64,000 nucleotides of DNA from Chelydra serpentina (taxonomy: Eukaryota > Chordata > Testudines > Chelydridae), in assembly GCA_037349315.1 (NCBI GenBank), contig JBAIAC010000059.1:14168501-14232500 (forward strand), given 5' to 3'. Within the stretch, counting starts at the first letter, position 1, and every line of letters starts with the position of its first letter. Under the pieces are notes generated by a model. It had not been told where the DNA came from and ran no database searches. It worked only from the letters and a program-made list of their open reading frames with translations. Position numbers and translations under genes: made by a program. Shown here one piece after another: positions 9,881-21,060 of the stretch.

Positions 9881-11889
9881 ATACAAGAAGAGTTAAATAC
9901 TCACTAGCTGGAAAGCTGAGGAGTTGCAGCCTGTAGTCGTTGAAGACAAAATTGCTCTTTTAGGGGCACAGCTGGCTCTCTCCCAGATTAAAAAGGCCAG
10001 CTATCAAGAGAGCATGCTCAGAAAAGCTCCCAAGACAAGGGAAGGGTCACATTGGTCACTAGACAGTTATAAAGCAGGGAGATTTCAGGGGAAAGGGGCT
10101 AAGTACCTTGCCCCCTCCAAAGTAAGTCTATTTCCATGTAAATAAAAAAAAATTCTGCTCAGAAGTACATTAAGTAGCCCTCTGTGTTCTCCACTACATC
10201 ATGGATCACAGAATGCTGCTGCTGCTGCAGCCCTGGGAGCCCATGGTACCATGGAAACCAGGGCAGCCATGTTGCCATGGCTGGCAGACTGAGGGAGGAG
10301 AATTTTGTGCAGCTGGTGCAGTCTGTGGGATTTGGCCAAGGGTTTCCCAAATGCTCAATCTACATGTGTGCCTCTGCAGCAGGTCCTATCCCTGCCAAGC
10401 CATGTTAGGAAAATGTATCTGTGCTTATTAGAACATTTCTTTTGAGTGCTAAGGTCCATAGATCCATTACAATGGGTACTTCAGCCCGCTTGGGGGCAGA
10501 ACCACCAGCTGCCAGACATTGGAACTGTCCCTTCAAGTGGATTAGCTTCCTAGACAGTAAGGTTGGGGTGAGGAGCTGCAGAAGCCCATATTCTGTTAGG
10601 GGCAGTTGGAAGGGAGAGGATGTTTTTCAAGCAACTTGGTCCCAGAGTGATTCCTGAACACCACAGGGGGCAATGTCCCACCCCCTATAGTTCACTTCAG
10701 TTTGTTCTGCCTCCTCAGTGATTGGCAGCAAAGCCAGAGCTCTCTGCTGCAGAACTTTGCTGGGGAAAATTCCAGACTTTATTTCAAATTTCTGACTAAC
10801 ACTTCAGCTCAAAAATATGTCCATGTAATTCCCAGTCATGTCCCAAGGCTGCATTTGATTTCTGGGTAGAGTCTCTCCTTCAGCTCTGTTTCTCCTTCTG
10901 AGGTGTTTGCAGCAGTTGCTGCCCCATCAGGCTTCAGGGAGAAAGCTAGGCTGACAAAAACAGGTGAAAAGAATGGTCTGTGTTCCTTGCTTCCCATATC
11001 CAGTGCCCCGTTGGGAGCTCATCTGGCTTTGTGCAGTTTTCCTCAGAGCCCAGTCTGGGTGGGGGGTCCCCAAGCCCTCCTCTCCTACCTCAGAAAGGCA
11101 CTAGACAGGACTGGAGAGGTCAGCTCTGATGGGATGCAGGCAACAGGCCAGGACAGGGTCACCTAGACCCCCCCTCTCCTCGGCAGGAAAGGAGGCAGGT
11201 AGGAAACATGGAGCCCTCAGAGAGTTACTGTCTGTGGGTAAGTGCAGATATTTTAATCTGCTGACTGAACTCAGTATTAATAGGTGTGTCAGAAGACAAA
11301 CAGGAAACAGAGTAAAGAGAGACTGGAAATGCTCTGCCTTGGGAAATTCCTCCAGACTCACATGTGTGACTCACATTGCAGGCTCACATGTGTGACAGTT
11401 CTTTAAAGCTTTATTGTGTTTCTGCCTCTGAGTGGTTTGAAAATGTCACGGTAAGCCAGAGCTGCATGCAGCATGCAGCAACTCATAAACCCCCAGCACT
11501 GCTAAGAGATGGTGATATCTACACACTCTCAAGAATGTCTTCTGCTCTTTTAATAGCACAGCTTGGACGAGGGCATATAGGTTTGTATCACGTATCTTTC
11601 TCCTGTTGCTAACATCAAAAATAGTACACAGAGTCATTTGTTACAGACAGTGAACAAAACACCCACCAGACATTTTGAACACACTTCACATAATCTTGTA
11701 GGACCTAAATCCTGAAATATTTTCCCAGTCTTTCTTCAGGCAAAGTTCTCATTGATCTCAGTGGGAGCTTTGCTTGAGTAATGACTGGAGTACTGGCCCC
11801 TCAGTTTTCTCTGTCTTTGGGTTTACTCCTTCTCACCATTGACTTCAATGAGACTATATGGTTGCATGAAGTTAGACAGTTTAGGTCCT

Positions 11890-11965
11890 TTGGGTCTGAT
11901 CGAAAGCCCCCTGAAGTCAATGAGAGTTTTCCATTGACTTCCATCGGCTTTGTATCAGGCCTGTT
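11890..11965. repeat. Palindromic MITE-like fragment (AAGTCAATG family)
   Basis: AAGTCAATGAGAG and CCATTGACTTC face each other around a short loop, with flanks that partly pair. The same inverted pattern recurs in ABCC8 introns at 34141 and 38864. Confidence 0.5.
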
Positions 11966-12639
11966 GTGCTTCTGTATTCTGTGGACATGGCCTTTTATAC
12001 TTCTCAGATTGGGGCAGTTATATCTGACCGAATGGAAGCCAGTGTGTGAGGTCAAAATGCAGAGAGTACCACTAATCAGTGCTGATCTTGCAAATTTTAG
12101 AGGAAACACAAGTGTGGCACTGTAAGGGAGGAGGGGGTGAGGAAGAGAAATGCCAGTTATTTAAACATCCCTTCTTCCCATGAGTCCTCTCACTCCATCC
12201 TCATGCCGCCCCCCCCCGCTTTCATTGCTTCCATCTTCCACCTCGTTAAAAACATGACATCTTATTTTCTCCCTGTTGTTCCCAGCCCCATAGCATTAAC
12301 TGCCGAGGGAAGATGATACACAAAGGGGGCACTATAGGGGAATCGTTGACTCTTACCTTTAATTTCAGGCCTTGCAGCAGGTCAGTTTCCGTTGCTAGTG
12401 AAATTGGAGTTCCTGGAGTCAGGCATCTGCTAGTGTGAGTTATTCATTCACACTATATGCATTAAATGTTGCTGGTTTTCAGCAGAGGGAGTCACAAGCT
12501 GCAAGCAGGCAATCTGCTCTGCAGGGACTGCCCGAGTTTATTTCAGCCCAGCCCCCCCCATTACCATAGTATCTGAGAGTTTCACACTCTTTAATGTATT
12601 TATGTTTATGACACTCCTGTGTGGTTAAGGAGCACTAAA

Positions 12640-12785
12640 ATCCCAGTGTCACAGATGGGGAACTGAGACACTGGATGACTAAGTGACTTGTACAAGGCCA
12701 CGCAGGAAATCTGTGGTGGAGCAGGGAATATGGCAGTAGTCCCAAACTATTGCCCTAACCACTAGACGAGCTTTCCTCTCTTCTT
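12640..12785 (+). mobile_element. MIR-type SINE fragment
   Basis: It contains the MIR core pattern CAGATGGGGAACTGAGACAC followed by AAGTGACTTGTACAAGGCC and CTAACCACTAGAC, in the expected order. It is old and diverged. Confidence 0.7.
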
Positions 12786-13204
12786 TAGTTCAGTCTTCAC
12801 AGCCCAGCTGCCCAGGAACAGCTCCCCTCAGCCTGTCCCTCTTGGTCTCCAACTGCCTTTTTACACTCCTTCCTCCCTGACCACCCTCAGATGTCCTACC
12901 TCTCTCTGCAACCATCCCCCCCAACTGGCATGGAACCTGCTTGTCTTGGCAACCTATAGCCCACCAGTGCAAGGGTCAGAAGAGCAGCAGATTCACTCCT
13001 TAGTCATCATCACACTGCCTCTGGGACCTACCACCGCAGAGGCGTCATCCTCATTTGTCCCACCTCTAAAGCCAACATTACTAATAATTCTTTTCATTCT
13101 AGAGGGAACTCGTAAAAAGCCACTACTATATCCTCCTGAAAACCCACCAGTGGTGATACCCCCAAACTACCTGACCATGGCTAGGCAGCCGATATGCGAT
13201 GACT

Positions 13205-13395
13205 GTCGCTAATCACATGACTGTCTCAACATTCCCTTGTGCTCCCCCTGTCTGTTTGTGGTATCCAACTGTTGTCTCCTGCCTCAACCTTTGCTTGTAA
13301 ATGCATTTGAGCAGGGTCATTTATTCATTATGTGTGTGTACAGCACTTAGCACACTAGGGCCCTGCCCCTGGCTGGGGCGTGGAGACACAGGACA
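13205..13395 (+). mobile_element. L3/CR1-type LINE 3' tail fragment
   Basis: The block around TACAGCACTTAGCACACTAG followed by GGCCCTG is the signature of the ancient L3-type tail, preceded by the usual GTGTCTCC-like region. There is no ORF. Confidence 0.5.
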
Positions 13396-13880
13396 TATAT
13401 TAATTAATACAACTAACAGGGCGCCTTTCATCAAAAGCCTCACAGACTGCTAAGCATCAGCTAAGCAGTAGCGTAGCCGGGGGGGGGGGGGTGCAGGGGG
13501 AGCGGCTGCTCTAAACCTGGCTACGCCACTGCAGCTAAGCCTCACAACACCTGTGTGAGGTGTGCAAGTGCTCAGACAGGATGATGATAACTGGGGTTTA
13601 AACACCCAGACAATGGTTATCACCATTTTACAGCTATGTGAACGGAGGCAAATCCTACACACTGGTGATCTACATGTTAAAAGCATTCCTGTAAAAACAC
13701 ATGGACAGACCCCTGCAGCAAGGTGGCAAAGGGCTCTGGGTGGACACGGAATCCACCTGTGCAGAACAGCTTGCAGGATTAAGGCTTCAGTGACTACAGC
13801 AAAGGCACCAAATGAGTAAGTAACTGAGATGGGACTAGAGCTCAGGATTACTGACGGCCCCCCTTCCCCCCAGTATCTAA
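13396..13880 (+). mobile_element. MIR-like SINE interrupted by a hAT MITE
   Basis: GCGCCTTTCATC and, after the insertion, CCTCACAACACCTGTGTGAG and CATTTTACAGCTATGTGAAC follow the order of the reptile MIR family, where the last block reads CATTTTACAGATGGGGAAAC. The 66-bp insertion at 13466-13531 splits it. Confidence 0.55.
13466..13531. mobile_element. 66-bp hAT MITE with perfect 8-bp target duplication
   Basis: It starts CAGTAGCGTAGCCGG and ends CCTGGCTACGCCACTG, which is an inverted repeat of about 15 bp. The 8-bp direct repeat CAGCTAAG flanks it at 13458-13465 and 13532-13539, the size expected for hAT transposons. A 12-bp G-run lies inside. Confidence 0.85.
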
Positions 13881-14254
13881 ACCACACTCCTTTCCACAAT
13901 GCACTGCAACATGAACAAAACAAGATGATTTGTTAGACCTTATTAGTATCCAATTGATATTAATAGGCCACGAATTCCTTACGTTTTATTAATAAGTATC
14001 AGTGACAGGTGAGAGGCTTGATATTTCACATAACTCTTCTCTGTGTTGCTGAAATCTATGTAATTCTTCAGTGCTTTTTTCACAAAATCAAATCTGTGTC
14101 AGTAGCCCTACAATACTTAACCAGCGTATATTTGTGTGTGTGAAAGAGAGAGAGAGGGGGATAGGGAAAAGCTTAAAGAAACAATTACAACTTCAATGCA
14201 CATTCTGTCAATTAAGAATTAGTATTACATTATTAACTAGGAATAAATAGCCAA
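13881..14254. other. Spacer, nothing recognised
   Basis: Short GA-rich patch at about 14146-14160; no other feature seen. Confidence 0.5.
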
Positions 14255-14625
14255 TCATGAGACTCGACTACTGCGGATCCCTCCCAACAAGATTTCCAGC
14301 AGGGCTCCTCCGTCGCATGCAGCTTGTGCAGAATGCAGCAATGCGTTTACTCACTGATTGAGCAACTGTGATCATATTATGTCTGACCTGCATTCTCTGT
14401 TATGACTTCTATAAAGGCCAATTCAAAATCAAAGCCCATTACAGTATGTAGGACCTGGCTTTATTTGGTACCTGCTCCTGTCTCCTGACCATCCCATCCA
14501 CCTTTTCAGTCATCTCAGCTTAGGTCAGTAGCCGATCAAGCCTTTGCTGTCGTGATTGCCGAGACATGGCACTTACTCCTCCTTGATATCTGTCTCAGTT
14601 CCTCTCCCCTCTCCATCATATTCTT
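14255..14625 (+). mobile_element. L2/L3-type LINE reverse transcriptase relic
   Basis: Conceptual translation begins LDYCGSLP and continues LLRRMQLVQNAAMRLLTD, then stops. This matches the conserved end of the L2/CR1 reverse transcriptase (LDYCN ... LQ.VQNAAARL). Several stops follow, so it is a decayed fragment. Confidence 0.75.
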
Positions 14626-17190
14626 TTAAAGAAGTATTTTAAAAATATATTTGCTATGACGGTATTGGACCTCCCCAGCCGCCATATGCATCTGCCTGAG
14701 TTTGCTTCTGGTTTTTAGTATTTTTTGTTGCAGATAGTTGTAATATTGACATTTTAATTGTGTTTTATACCATATTATTATGACTTGTCCATCTGTGCTC
14801 TGTGGCAGGGCCATTTATAACTAATATTGGGCTCTATAATGCTATCATTTAAAAACATAATACTTATTGATTTCAATAGGGAGCTCTGCATAAAATTGAT
14901 GGCACAACAGAGCCTATTATTCTTATTAACAGTGACTAAAAATTATGTTAAAACTATGACAAATACCTTGACTAGCCTTCAATTTATTTTTATTAACATG
15001 ATTCACCTGTTTTTTCTTATAATCCCATCTGTTAAATTGAATCTTCTCCTTCCCTTTATTGCTATAATATATTAATATCTGAGTCATGATACTTGGCTTT
15101 TCACAAACACAAAGACTTATTCAGGGCATGATCCTGAGTTAAATGGGACTAAATGTATTTGTGAATAAAGTTCACATGTACGTTTGCAGAACTGGATCCT
15201 TTCTTTCATCATTCGAACAGTTTAACTGACCCTGTCCGATATTGCCAAATAGAGCACTAAGCAGCATGAACTGTGAGTTTCTCATAACTTAATAACCGTT
15301 AATGGCCATTTCAGGGTATCTGCTAGGGATTACTCCCATCAGATATCCAGGGGGCTACCAGAGAGTTCAAAACCCCCACTTGTGGGCTACAGCTATAGAA
15401 GAAGTCATTTAGCTTCATGCTAAGATAAAGTTTTTTTCCATACAGAATGATAGCACTAAAACTCTAAAGAGAGAATATGCTTGGTCAGTGTAAACCCAAA
15501 CTCACGGAAAGCTTCAAATTCTGGGTGTTCGCACATCCCTTGTAAATAACAGTTGATGGCAACAAAATAAGATGTTCTTCACAAATTTTTAATGTCTGGA
15601 GGCACTTTTTAACATTTAACTTTTTTCTCCATGACTTTTGACTCTGAAATTTCTTTTTTGTGTGTTTAAAAACTCTAAAGAAGAAGAGAATTTAAACTGA
15701 GAAAAATAAAAGACTGAAAACAGATTTATGAAAGTCTTGGTTAAATTCACGAAAACCTTGGTTAAAGCCACAGAAACCATTATTTTGTGATTCCTTTCCT
15801 TTTCATTCTCTTCCTTGAGATTCCTTTCTTTGGCCTCTGTTACTCCAACACTGGAGAAAACTACTGGTAGGTTTCTTGCAAAGATACACAAAAGATGGTC
15901 CTGAAAACAGTTCAGTAACAGCGAGTTCCTCCTCCCAGCTTCGCACTCCTCATCTCACAGAAAACAAAGAGAATCCATGTAACTTGAGTAATAAAGATTC
16001 CCTTGAGGGAAGAATAATCATGGACACTTGCATGGTAGTGTTGCTTAAATTGCTTCTCACGTAGGCCAAATCCTAAAAAACGCTTTAGTGTAGTAACAGC
16101 GTCCAAACAATTTCCAATAAACATCTACAAGTATCTCTTATACACTGATATAAGGCACAATAGAGAAAAGCCAATGACTTTTCAGGTCATTTGAAATTCC
16201 CCTAGTGATATTTATCTATACATTTTATAATGACAGGATAGTAGGATAGTGACAGGTGGCAAACAGAAGAGTAAATTTTCAAAGGGGTATACACCTTCCA
16301 CCTGCACCTAGAAGAAACATGCAGAACTACTTTTCAGGAGCAGAATAGCACAGAGTCAGTAAAACAAAGGGTAGGCAAATAACATTGCAATTAAATTGAA
16401 TTTCAAAAAAGTAACTTCACCACCAGAAACATTTTTTTAGGCTTTTCCTATTTTTTTTTAAATGTAGCATTTGTTTTTGCTTTACCAAAAATAAAATGTA
16501 TATGTTAACATTTTCCTTGCATGTGGCTATACATTAGTCCTATTTTGATCTTGTCTTCTCATTGTGAAACACTTAGTATACTTTTAGCACTGTACAAATA
16601 ATAAAAAGTTTGTTAACCCTTTGGAAAATTAGACACATATTGACATGCTCCTAAGCATTCATTTAGCTGGCAGCCTGGATAGTGCCAGTGCAAGCCTTAA
16701 TATTGCTAAAATATGTAACTATTAACAATATAAATAGTATTTCTAATATTTTAAAATGGACTGAGATTTTATTTCTGGAATTGCATTTCATTTTACCATA
16801 GATTCTTATTTAGTCAATATGCAACTTTCCTTTTCCCTTTTGACCTTAGCTTGCATGAATGTGTTATGATACTGACAAGTCTAAAAAAATTGAGCAGAGC
16901 AACAGTAACACAAATTGTTTTTGGAGTTATCTTGTGTTAGTGCATAAGAGACAAAGAATTGTCACACTGAAACTCCTTTGAATAAAAGACCGTTAATAAT
17001 GTAACCTCTCACAGCTTCTTATGAAATATCAACACCACACAACTTCTGTCATCAGTGTGGGCCCAATCTCTGCTCAGGCTTAGACCAAATTCCCTTTCAC
17101 TTCAATGACAGTTTGCAGTATTTGTAAACAATATATTGTAAATTGCATTACCAGGGTCCTATACTGCAAGCCTTCCATACATAGAAATGC
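14626..17190. other. AT-rich intergenic spacer
   Basis: I see no gene, tRNA or clear repeat. Base composition is strongly AT-rich. Confidence 0.55.
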
Positions 17191-17238
17191 TACTGATAGA
17201 TTTCAGTGTAGTAGCCGTGTTAGTCTGTGTCAGCAAAA

Positions 17239-17397
17239 TGAAAATAAGAAAGAAAAACTTGTAGCACCTTAGAGACTAACAAATTTATTTCAGCATAAGC
17301 TTTCGTGGGTTAGAACCCACTTCATCGGATGCATGGAATGAAACATACAGTAGACAGATATTTATACAGTCAGAGAAACATGATAAGGTGGAAGTGC
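17239..17397 (+). repeat. Left arm of 159-bp inverted repeat
   Basis: Starts TGAAAATAAG and ends GGTGGAAGTGC; pairs with 17584-17742. Confidence 0.95.
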
Positions 17398-17583
17398 TAG
17401 CATCAACTCAGGATTAAATAGAGATTTGGAATGGCTTAGCCATTACGTTAATTGAATCTATTTCCCTTAAGTTAACGATCCTCATTCACACCTGTGTGGC
17501 CATCTTGTTTATCACTTCAAAGGTTTTTCTTCCCCTGCTGTTATGGTGCCTCTCAATTAATTAGCCTCTTAAGGTTGGTCTAT

Positions 17584-17742
17584 GCACTTCCACCTTATCA
17601 TGTTTCTCTGACTGTATAAATATCTGTCTGCTGTGTGTTTCATTCCATGCATCCGATGAAGTGGGTTCTAACCCACGAAAGCTTATGCTGAAATAAATTT
17701 GTTAGTCTCTAAGGTGCTACAAGTTTTTCTTTCTTATTTTCA
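17584..17742 (-). repeat. Right arm of 159-bp inverted repeat
   Basis: Starts GCACTTCCACC and ends CTTATTTTCA; the differences from the left arm are in the ACATACAGTAGACAG / ACACACAGCAGACAG stretch. Confidence 0.95.
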
Positions 17743-17745
17743 GAA

Positions 17746-19046
17746 ATGCTACTGTTATTAATGGGGGGTTCCTCATGTAGAGGATTTACAGGATCAGGCT
17801 AATAGGGACTAGCTATCCAGTTTTCTCTCTTCTATTTGTAAACGGAGTGAATTCGTTGTATGAATATAGATAGTTTGTTTTCCATTAAGTGCCTGATCCT
17901 GTATTAACAGCACACACAAAACCAATATAGGCAAGGAGAATTTAAGGTAGGAGGGGAATTTAGGCTCAGACCCTAAATGAAAAGGAAACAAAGGTGACAT
18001 GGCACCCATGAAGTGGATTGCATTGTCCTTAAGTCCCTCCTTTTCATGACCACAAATAACACTAACGACATTTTTAAAGCTGAAAAAAAATGTAAAAGGT
18101 GTTGCTGAGTGCATGCAAATACTGTTCAATGTAATTTGGGTCTGCTCTTCTGCATCTTTTACGATGACTTTCTACATAAGATCTCTGATTTTATTTAATT
18201 TCCACCTTATTTGATGCCATTTACTCTTATGTGTAGGATTGGGAGATGAATTTTCGTAAGTGTCCTACTTCATTGTGGCAGGGTTTTTGTTTGTTTTCAT
18301 AAATACAGTCATTTAATATATTTCATTTTTTCCTATGTACAACACATTTCATTCACATCATAGCAATTAATATCTGCTGTTCTTTGTAAAGACAAAATAT
18401 TTTTAGAGCCATAGTTGCATCATTCACTATCAGAAATGTATATTAAATATATTAAATGTTTATTTTGTAAAATGGTTTTAAAATGAACAAAAGCATGCAG
18501 TTTATATTGCTTTTGCAATCAACAGATCCAAACATACAATATGAACTAAATAAATCTGGAAGTTTATTTCTTTAAGACATAAAGCACCATAACCTAAACA
18601 GACACCTTTATATCTGGACTTTTTTTTTTTGGAGCAAATCTTACTGCATGGTCTTTTTTGTTATTATTTAAACTCCATTTAACTTTAATAATTATAACTG
18701 AAGACTTTTTTTCCTGTATTGTGATTGTTTATAAAACCAGTTTAAAAACATTAACTTTCTGCGAGGCATTGCAAGACCATAAATAATGCAACCTGCTAGG
18801 CTACAGATAAACTTACTTTTCAAGAAAAGGCATTATTCAGTGTGGATCATGCAAATAAACAAGACAGTCTGAACTGAAATTACAAGCAACAAAATAAAAT
18901 TTTTCCACACCCAATGTTGCTTTAAAATGTTGCACGCCTTTAAAAAAATAAAATTAACTTTAGTTTATCCTGCAATAAATAATACTACACACACCTTGTG
19001 CTACCAACCTGGCTAAGAAAAATAAGAGGCCATCTCAGTGTTCTTG
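17746..19046. other. KCNJ11 3' flank / probable 3' UTR
   Basis: This region is downstream of KCNJ11 on the minus strand and strongly AT-rich. Minus-strand AATAAA hexamers occur near 19047-19052, 18563, 18460 and 18190; the first is very close to the stop and the functional site cannot be chosen from sequence alone. No other gene is seen. Confidence 0.45.
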
Positions 19047-19074
19047 TTTATTGCATCTTTCCTCTAAAACCGTG

Positions 19075-20277
19075 TCAGGAAGGCTCATCAGTTATGGTAA
19101 ATTTGGGCTTTAACCGGAAAGACCTCTTCCTGCTGGTGCTTTTAGGTGATAATGGGATGGAGCCTATGATGCTCCTGTCTTCCTCCAGCTGCCTGGCAGT
19201 GCAAGAGGGGGTGGGCACTTTCACTGTGTTGCCAAACTTAGAGTAGTCCACTGAGTACCTGCCATCTTCCTCAGCCACGATGGGCACAAACCTTTGGCCC
19301 CAGAGGATTTCGTCGGCCAGGTAGGAGGTCCTGGCTTGGGTGGTGATGCCAGTGGTCTCCACCACCCCTTCCAAGATGACGATGACTTCTAGGTCATCGT
19401 GGTGGTTGAGGTGTAGGGGGGAGATGTCATAGAGGGGGCTGTTCTTGTCTATCACATGGTAGATGATGAGCGGGGAGACCAGGAAGATGTTGCTGCCCCC
19501 CACCGGGTTCTCCATCTGGATGTCGATCTGGTTGAGGGGCACCACCTCGCCCTCCAGGCTGGTGGTCTTCTTCACCACCTGCATGCGGATGGTGGCGCTG
19601 ATGATCATACTCTTGCGCAGGTCGCCCACCCGCAGCATGAAGCAGAGCTTGCCCTGCCGCAGGGCGATCACCGCGTGCTTGCTGAAGATGAGGGTCTCGG
19701 CCCGGCGGTGCGCCTGGGCCGTCTTCATGAAGATGCAGCCCAGCATGATGGCGTTGATCACCAGCCCCACGATGTTCTGCACGATCAGCACCAGGATGGC
19801 GACCGGGCACTCCTCGGTCACCATGCGGCCCCCGAAGCCGATGGTCACCTGCACCTCGATGGAGAAGAGGAAGGCGGAGGTGAAGGAGTGGATGCTGGTC
19901 ACGCAGGGCACGAACCCTCTGGCCTCCTCCCCAGCCCCCCGGGCGCCCCCTGCCTGCAGCTGGGTGCTGTGGTCCAGGTCCCCGTGGGCGAAGGCGATCA
20001 GCCACCAGCTCATGCCGAAGAGCAGCCAGCTGCACAGGAAGGTCATGGTGAAGATGATCAGCGTGTGCGGCCACTTGAGGTCCACCAGGGTGGTGAAGAC
20101 GTCCTGCAGGAAGCGGCCCTGCTCCCGGATGTTCTTGTGGGCCACGTTGCAGGTGCCGCTCTTCCCCACGAACCTGGCTCGCCGCTCCCGGGCGCGGTAG
20201 CGGGCGTGATCCGGTACATCCTCGGCGAGGCGGGTCAGCACATACTCCTCGGGGATGATCCCTTTCCGGGACAGCAT
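19075..20277 (-). CDS. KCNJ11: Kir6.2, pore subunit of the ATP-sensitive potassium channel
   Basis: This is an intact single-exon frame of 400 codons. It begins [12 protein letters not shown], identical to the human start. Kir6.2 forms the tetrameric inward-rectifier pore that ATP closes and PIP2 opens, in complex with SUR1 (ABCC8, next gene on the same strand). Two membrane helices (about 72-98 and 160-185) flank the pore loop with selectivity filter TIGFG at 145-149. Residues matching human R50, K185 and R201 of the ATP site are R51, K200 and R216; N175 matches human N160, the weak-rectification site. The ER-retention motif RKR is at 383-385. The extracellular turret before Cys125 is about 14 residues longer than in human (Ala/Gly/Glu-rich). 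An in-frame upstream ATG at 20460 adds 61 low-complexity residues and is rejected as the start. Confidence 0.97.
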   Translation of the reverse strand: MLSRKGIIPEEYVLTRLAEDVPDHARYRARERRARFVGKSGTCNVAHKNIREQGRFLQDVFTTLVDLKWPHTLIIFTMTFLCSWLLFGMSWWLIAFAHGDLDHSTQLQAGGARGAGEEARGFVPCVTSIHSFTSAFLFSIEVQVTIGFGGRMVTEECPVAILVLIVQNIVGLVINAIMLGCIFMKTAQAHRRAETLIFSKHAVIALRQGKLCFMLRVGDLRKSMIISATIRMQVVKKTTSLEGEVVPLNQIDIQMENPVGGSNIFLVSPLIIYHVIDKNSPLYDISPLHLNHHDDLEVIVILEGVVETTGITTQARTSYLADEILWGQRFVPIVAEEDGRYSVDYSKFGNTVKVPTPSCTARQLEEDRSIIGSIPLSPKSTSRKRSFRLKPKFTITDEPS

Positions 20278-21060
20278 GGCTCCCCCGCGGCGCTCAGCGA
20301 TGCCCCATGCCGGCGCCGGCGAGCGGCCGGGCACACGCAGGTCCTCCCCGCCCTCCTGCTCGCCCTTCCCCGGCTCTGCTCCCAGCCCCAGGCCGGGCTG
20401 GCTCCTTCCTCCAGCCCCGCCGCAGCCCCGTCCTGGGCGAGCCCCAGCTGCCCACGCCAATCACAGCCCGCGGGAGCGGCGAGGGATGGGAAACGGGGAG
20501 GCAAAGGGTGCACGGCTCCGGATTGCAGCAGCCCGGGCTTCGGGCAGGCAGAGCCTCCGCCCGGGCCTGTCCCCAAAGGCGGGGGCGCCCCCCCCTTCCC
20601 CCGCCACCCGCGAAGGGGACGATGCACGGAGAGGTGCGCTCAGGCCCCGCGCGCTTGGCACGACTGCAGCGCGCTCTGCGCCGCCCTGCGCAAGGCGGGG
20701 AGCGCCAGGGGGCGCCTCGGCGCCAGAGATTCCCGGCTCAGGTGGATGGAGGCGCGGCGGCAGCGGGGGGGGGGGGGGTACCGAGAGAGCGGGTGTCACG
20801 AGAGGGGGCGAGCAGAGGATACACAGATCCTCTCTCCTTCGGCCGGGGGGGGGAACGCGCGAAGGGCCTCACCCACCGTGCAGGGGCCTGCGAGGGTCGG
20901 CTCATTTCCCTCCAGCCCTGCAGAGATCTGCCTGCACCAGCTGCTCCGTCTGTGCCCTTACTCGGGGACAGAAACTGACCCGCAGTCAGCGCCAGCCTGC
21001 TCAGAGCAAAAGGGAAGTCTGCCCCCAGCCAGATGTAACTAAAGCTAGCCGAGTAACTAG
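20278..21060 (-). promoter_or_regulatory. GC-rich CpG-island-like 5' region of KCNJ11
   Basis: The high G+C and frequent CpG of the coding region continue for about 780 bp upstream of the start codon, with G and C runs (for example 20764-20778). This fits a promoter/5' UTR CpG island. I see no TATA box and cannot place the transcription start. Long open frames on both strands here reflect composition only. Confidence 0.55.

Larger units (their letters stand above)
7864..12635. other. Intergenic spacer without recognised gene
   Basis: It holds a poly-A run at 8801-8829, an AAAAG microsatellite at about 9852-9880, a C-run with A-rich tail near 9608-9650, and a short palindromic motif (see 11890-11965). 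The numerous short frames have no family features. Confidence 0.6.
17195..17745. mobile_element. Inverted pair of Penelope-like repeat copies
   Basis: Two arms, 17239-17397 and 17584-17742, are reverse complements of each other over 159 bp with only about two mismatches. They are separated by 186 bp. Each arm contains the block GAGACTAACAAATTTATTT and the hairpin GTGGGTTAGAACCCAC, which I recall from a high-copy reptile repeat. The left side also has the flank GTAGTAGCCGTGTTAGTCTG, which is absent on the right. Element class (Penelope-like) is inferred from the hammerhead-like core, not from any encoded enzyme. Confidence 0.7.

Noticed and set aside
20278..20460. In-frame N-terminal extension of KCNJ11 by 61 residues from an upstream ATG
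   Set aside because: The extension is Gly/Ala/Pro-rich CpG-island sequence without family similarity. [12 protein letters not shown] is the exact conserved Kir6.2 start.
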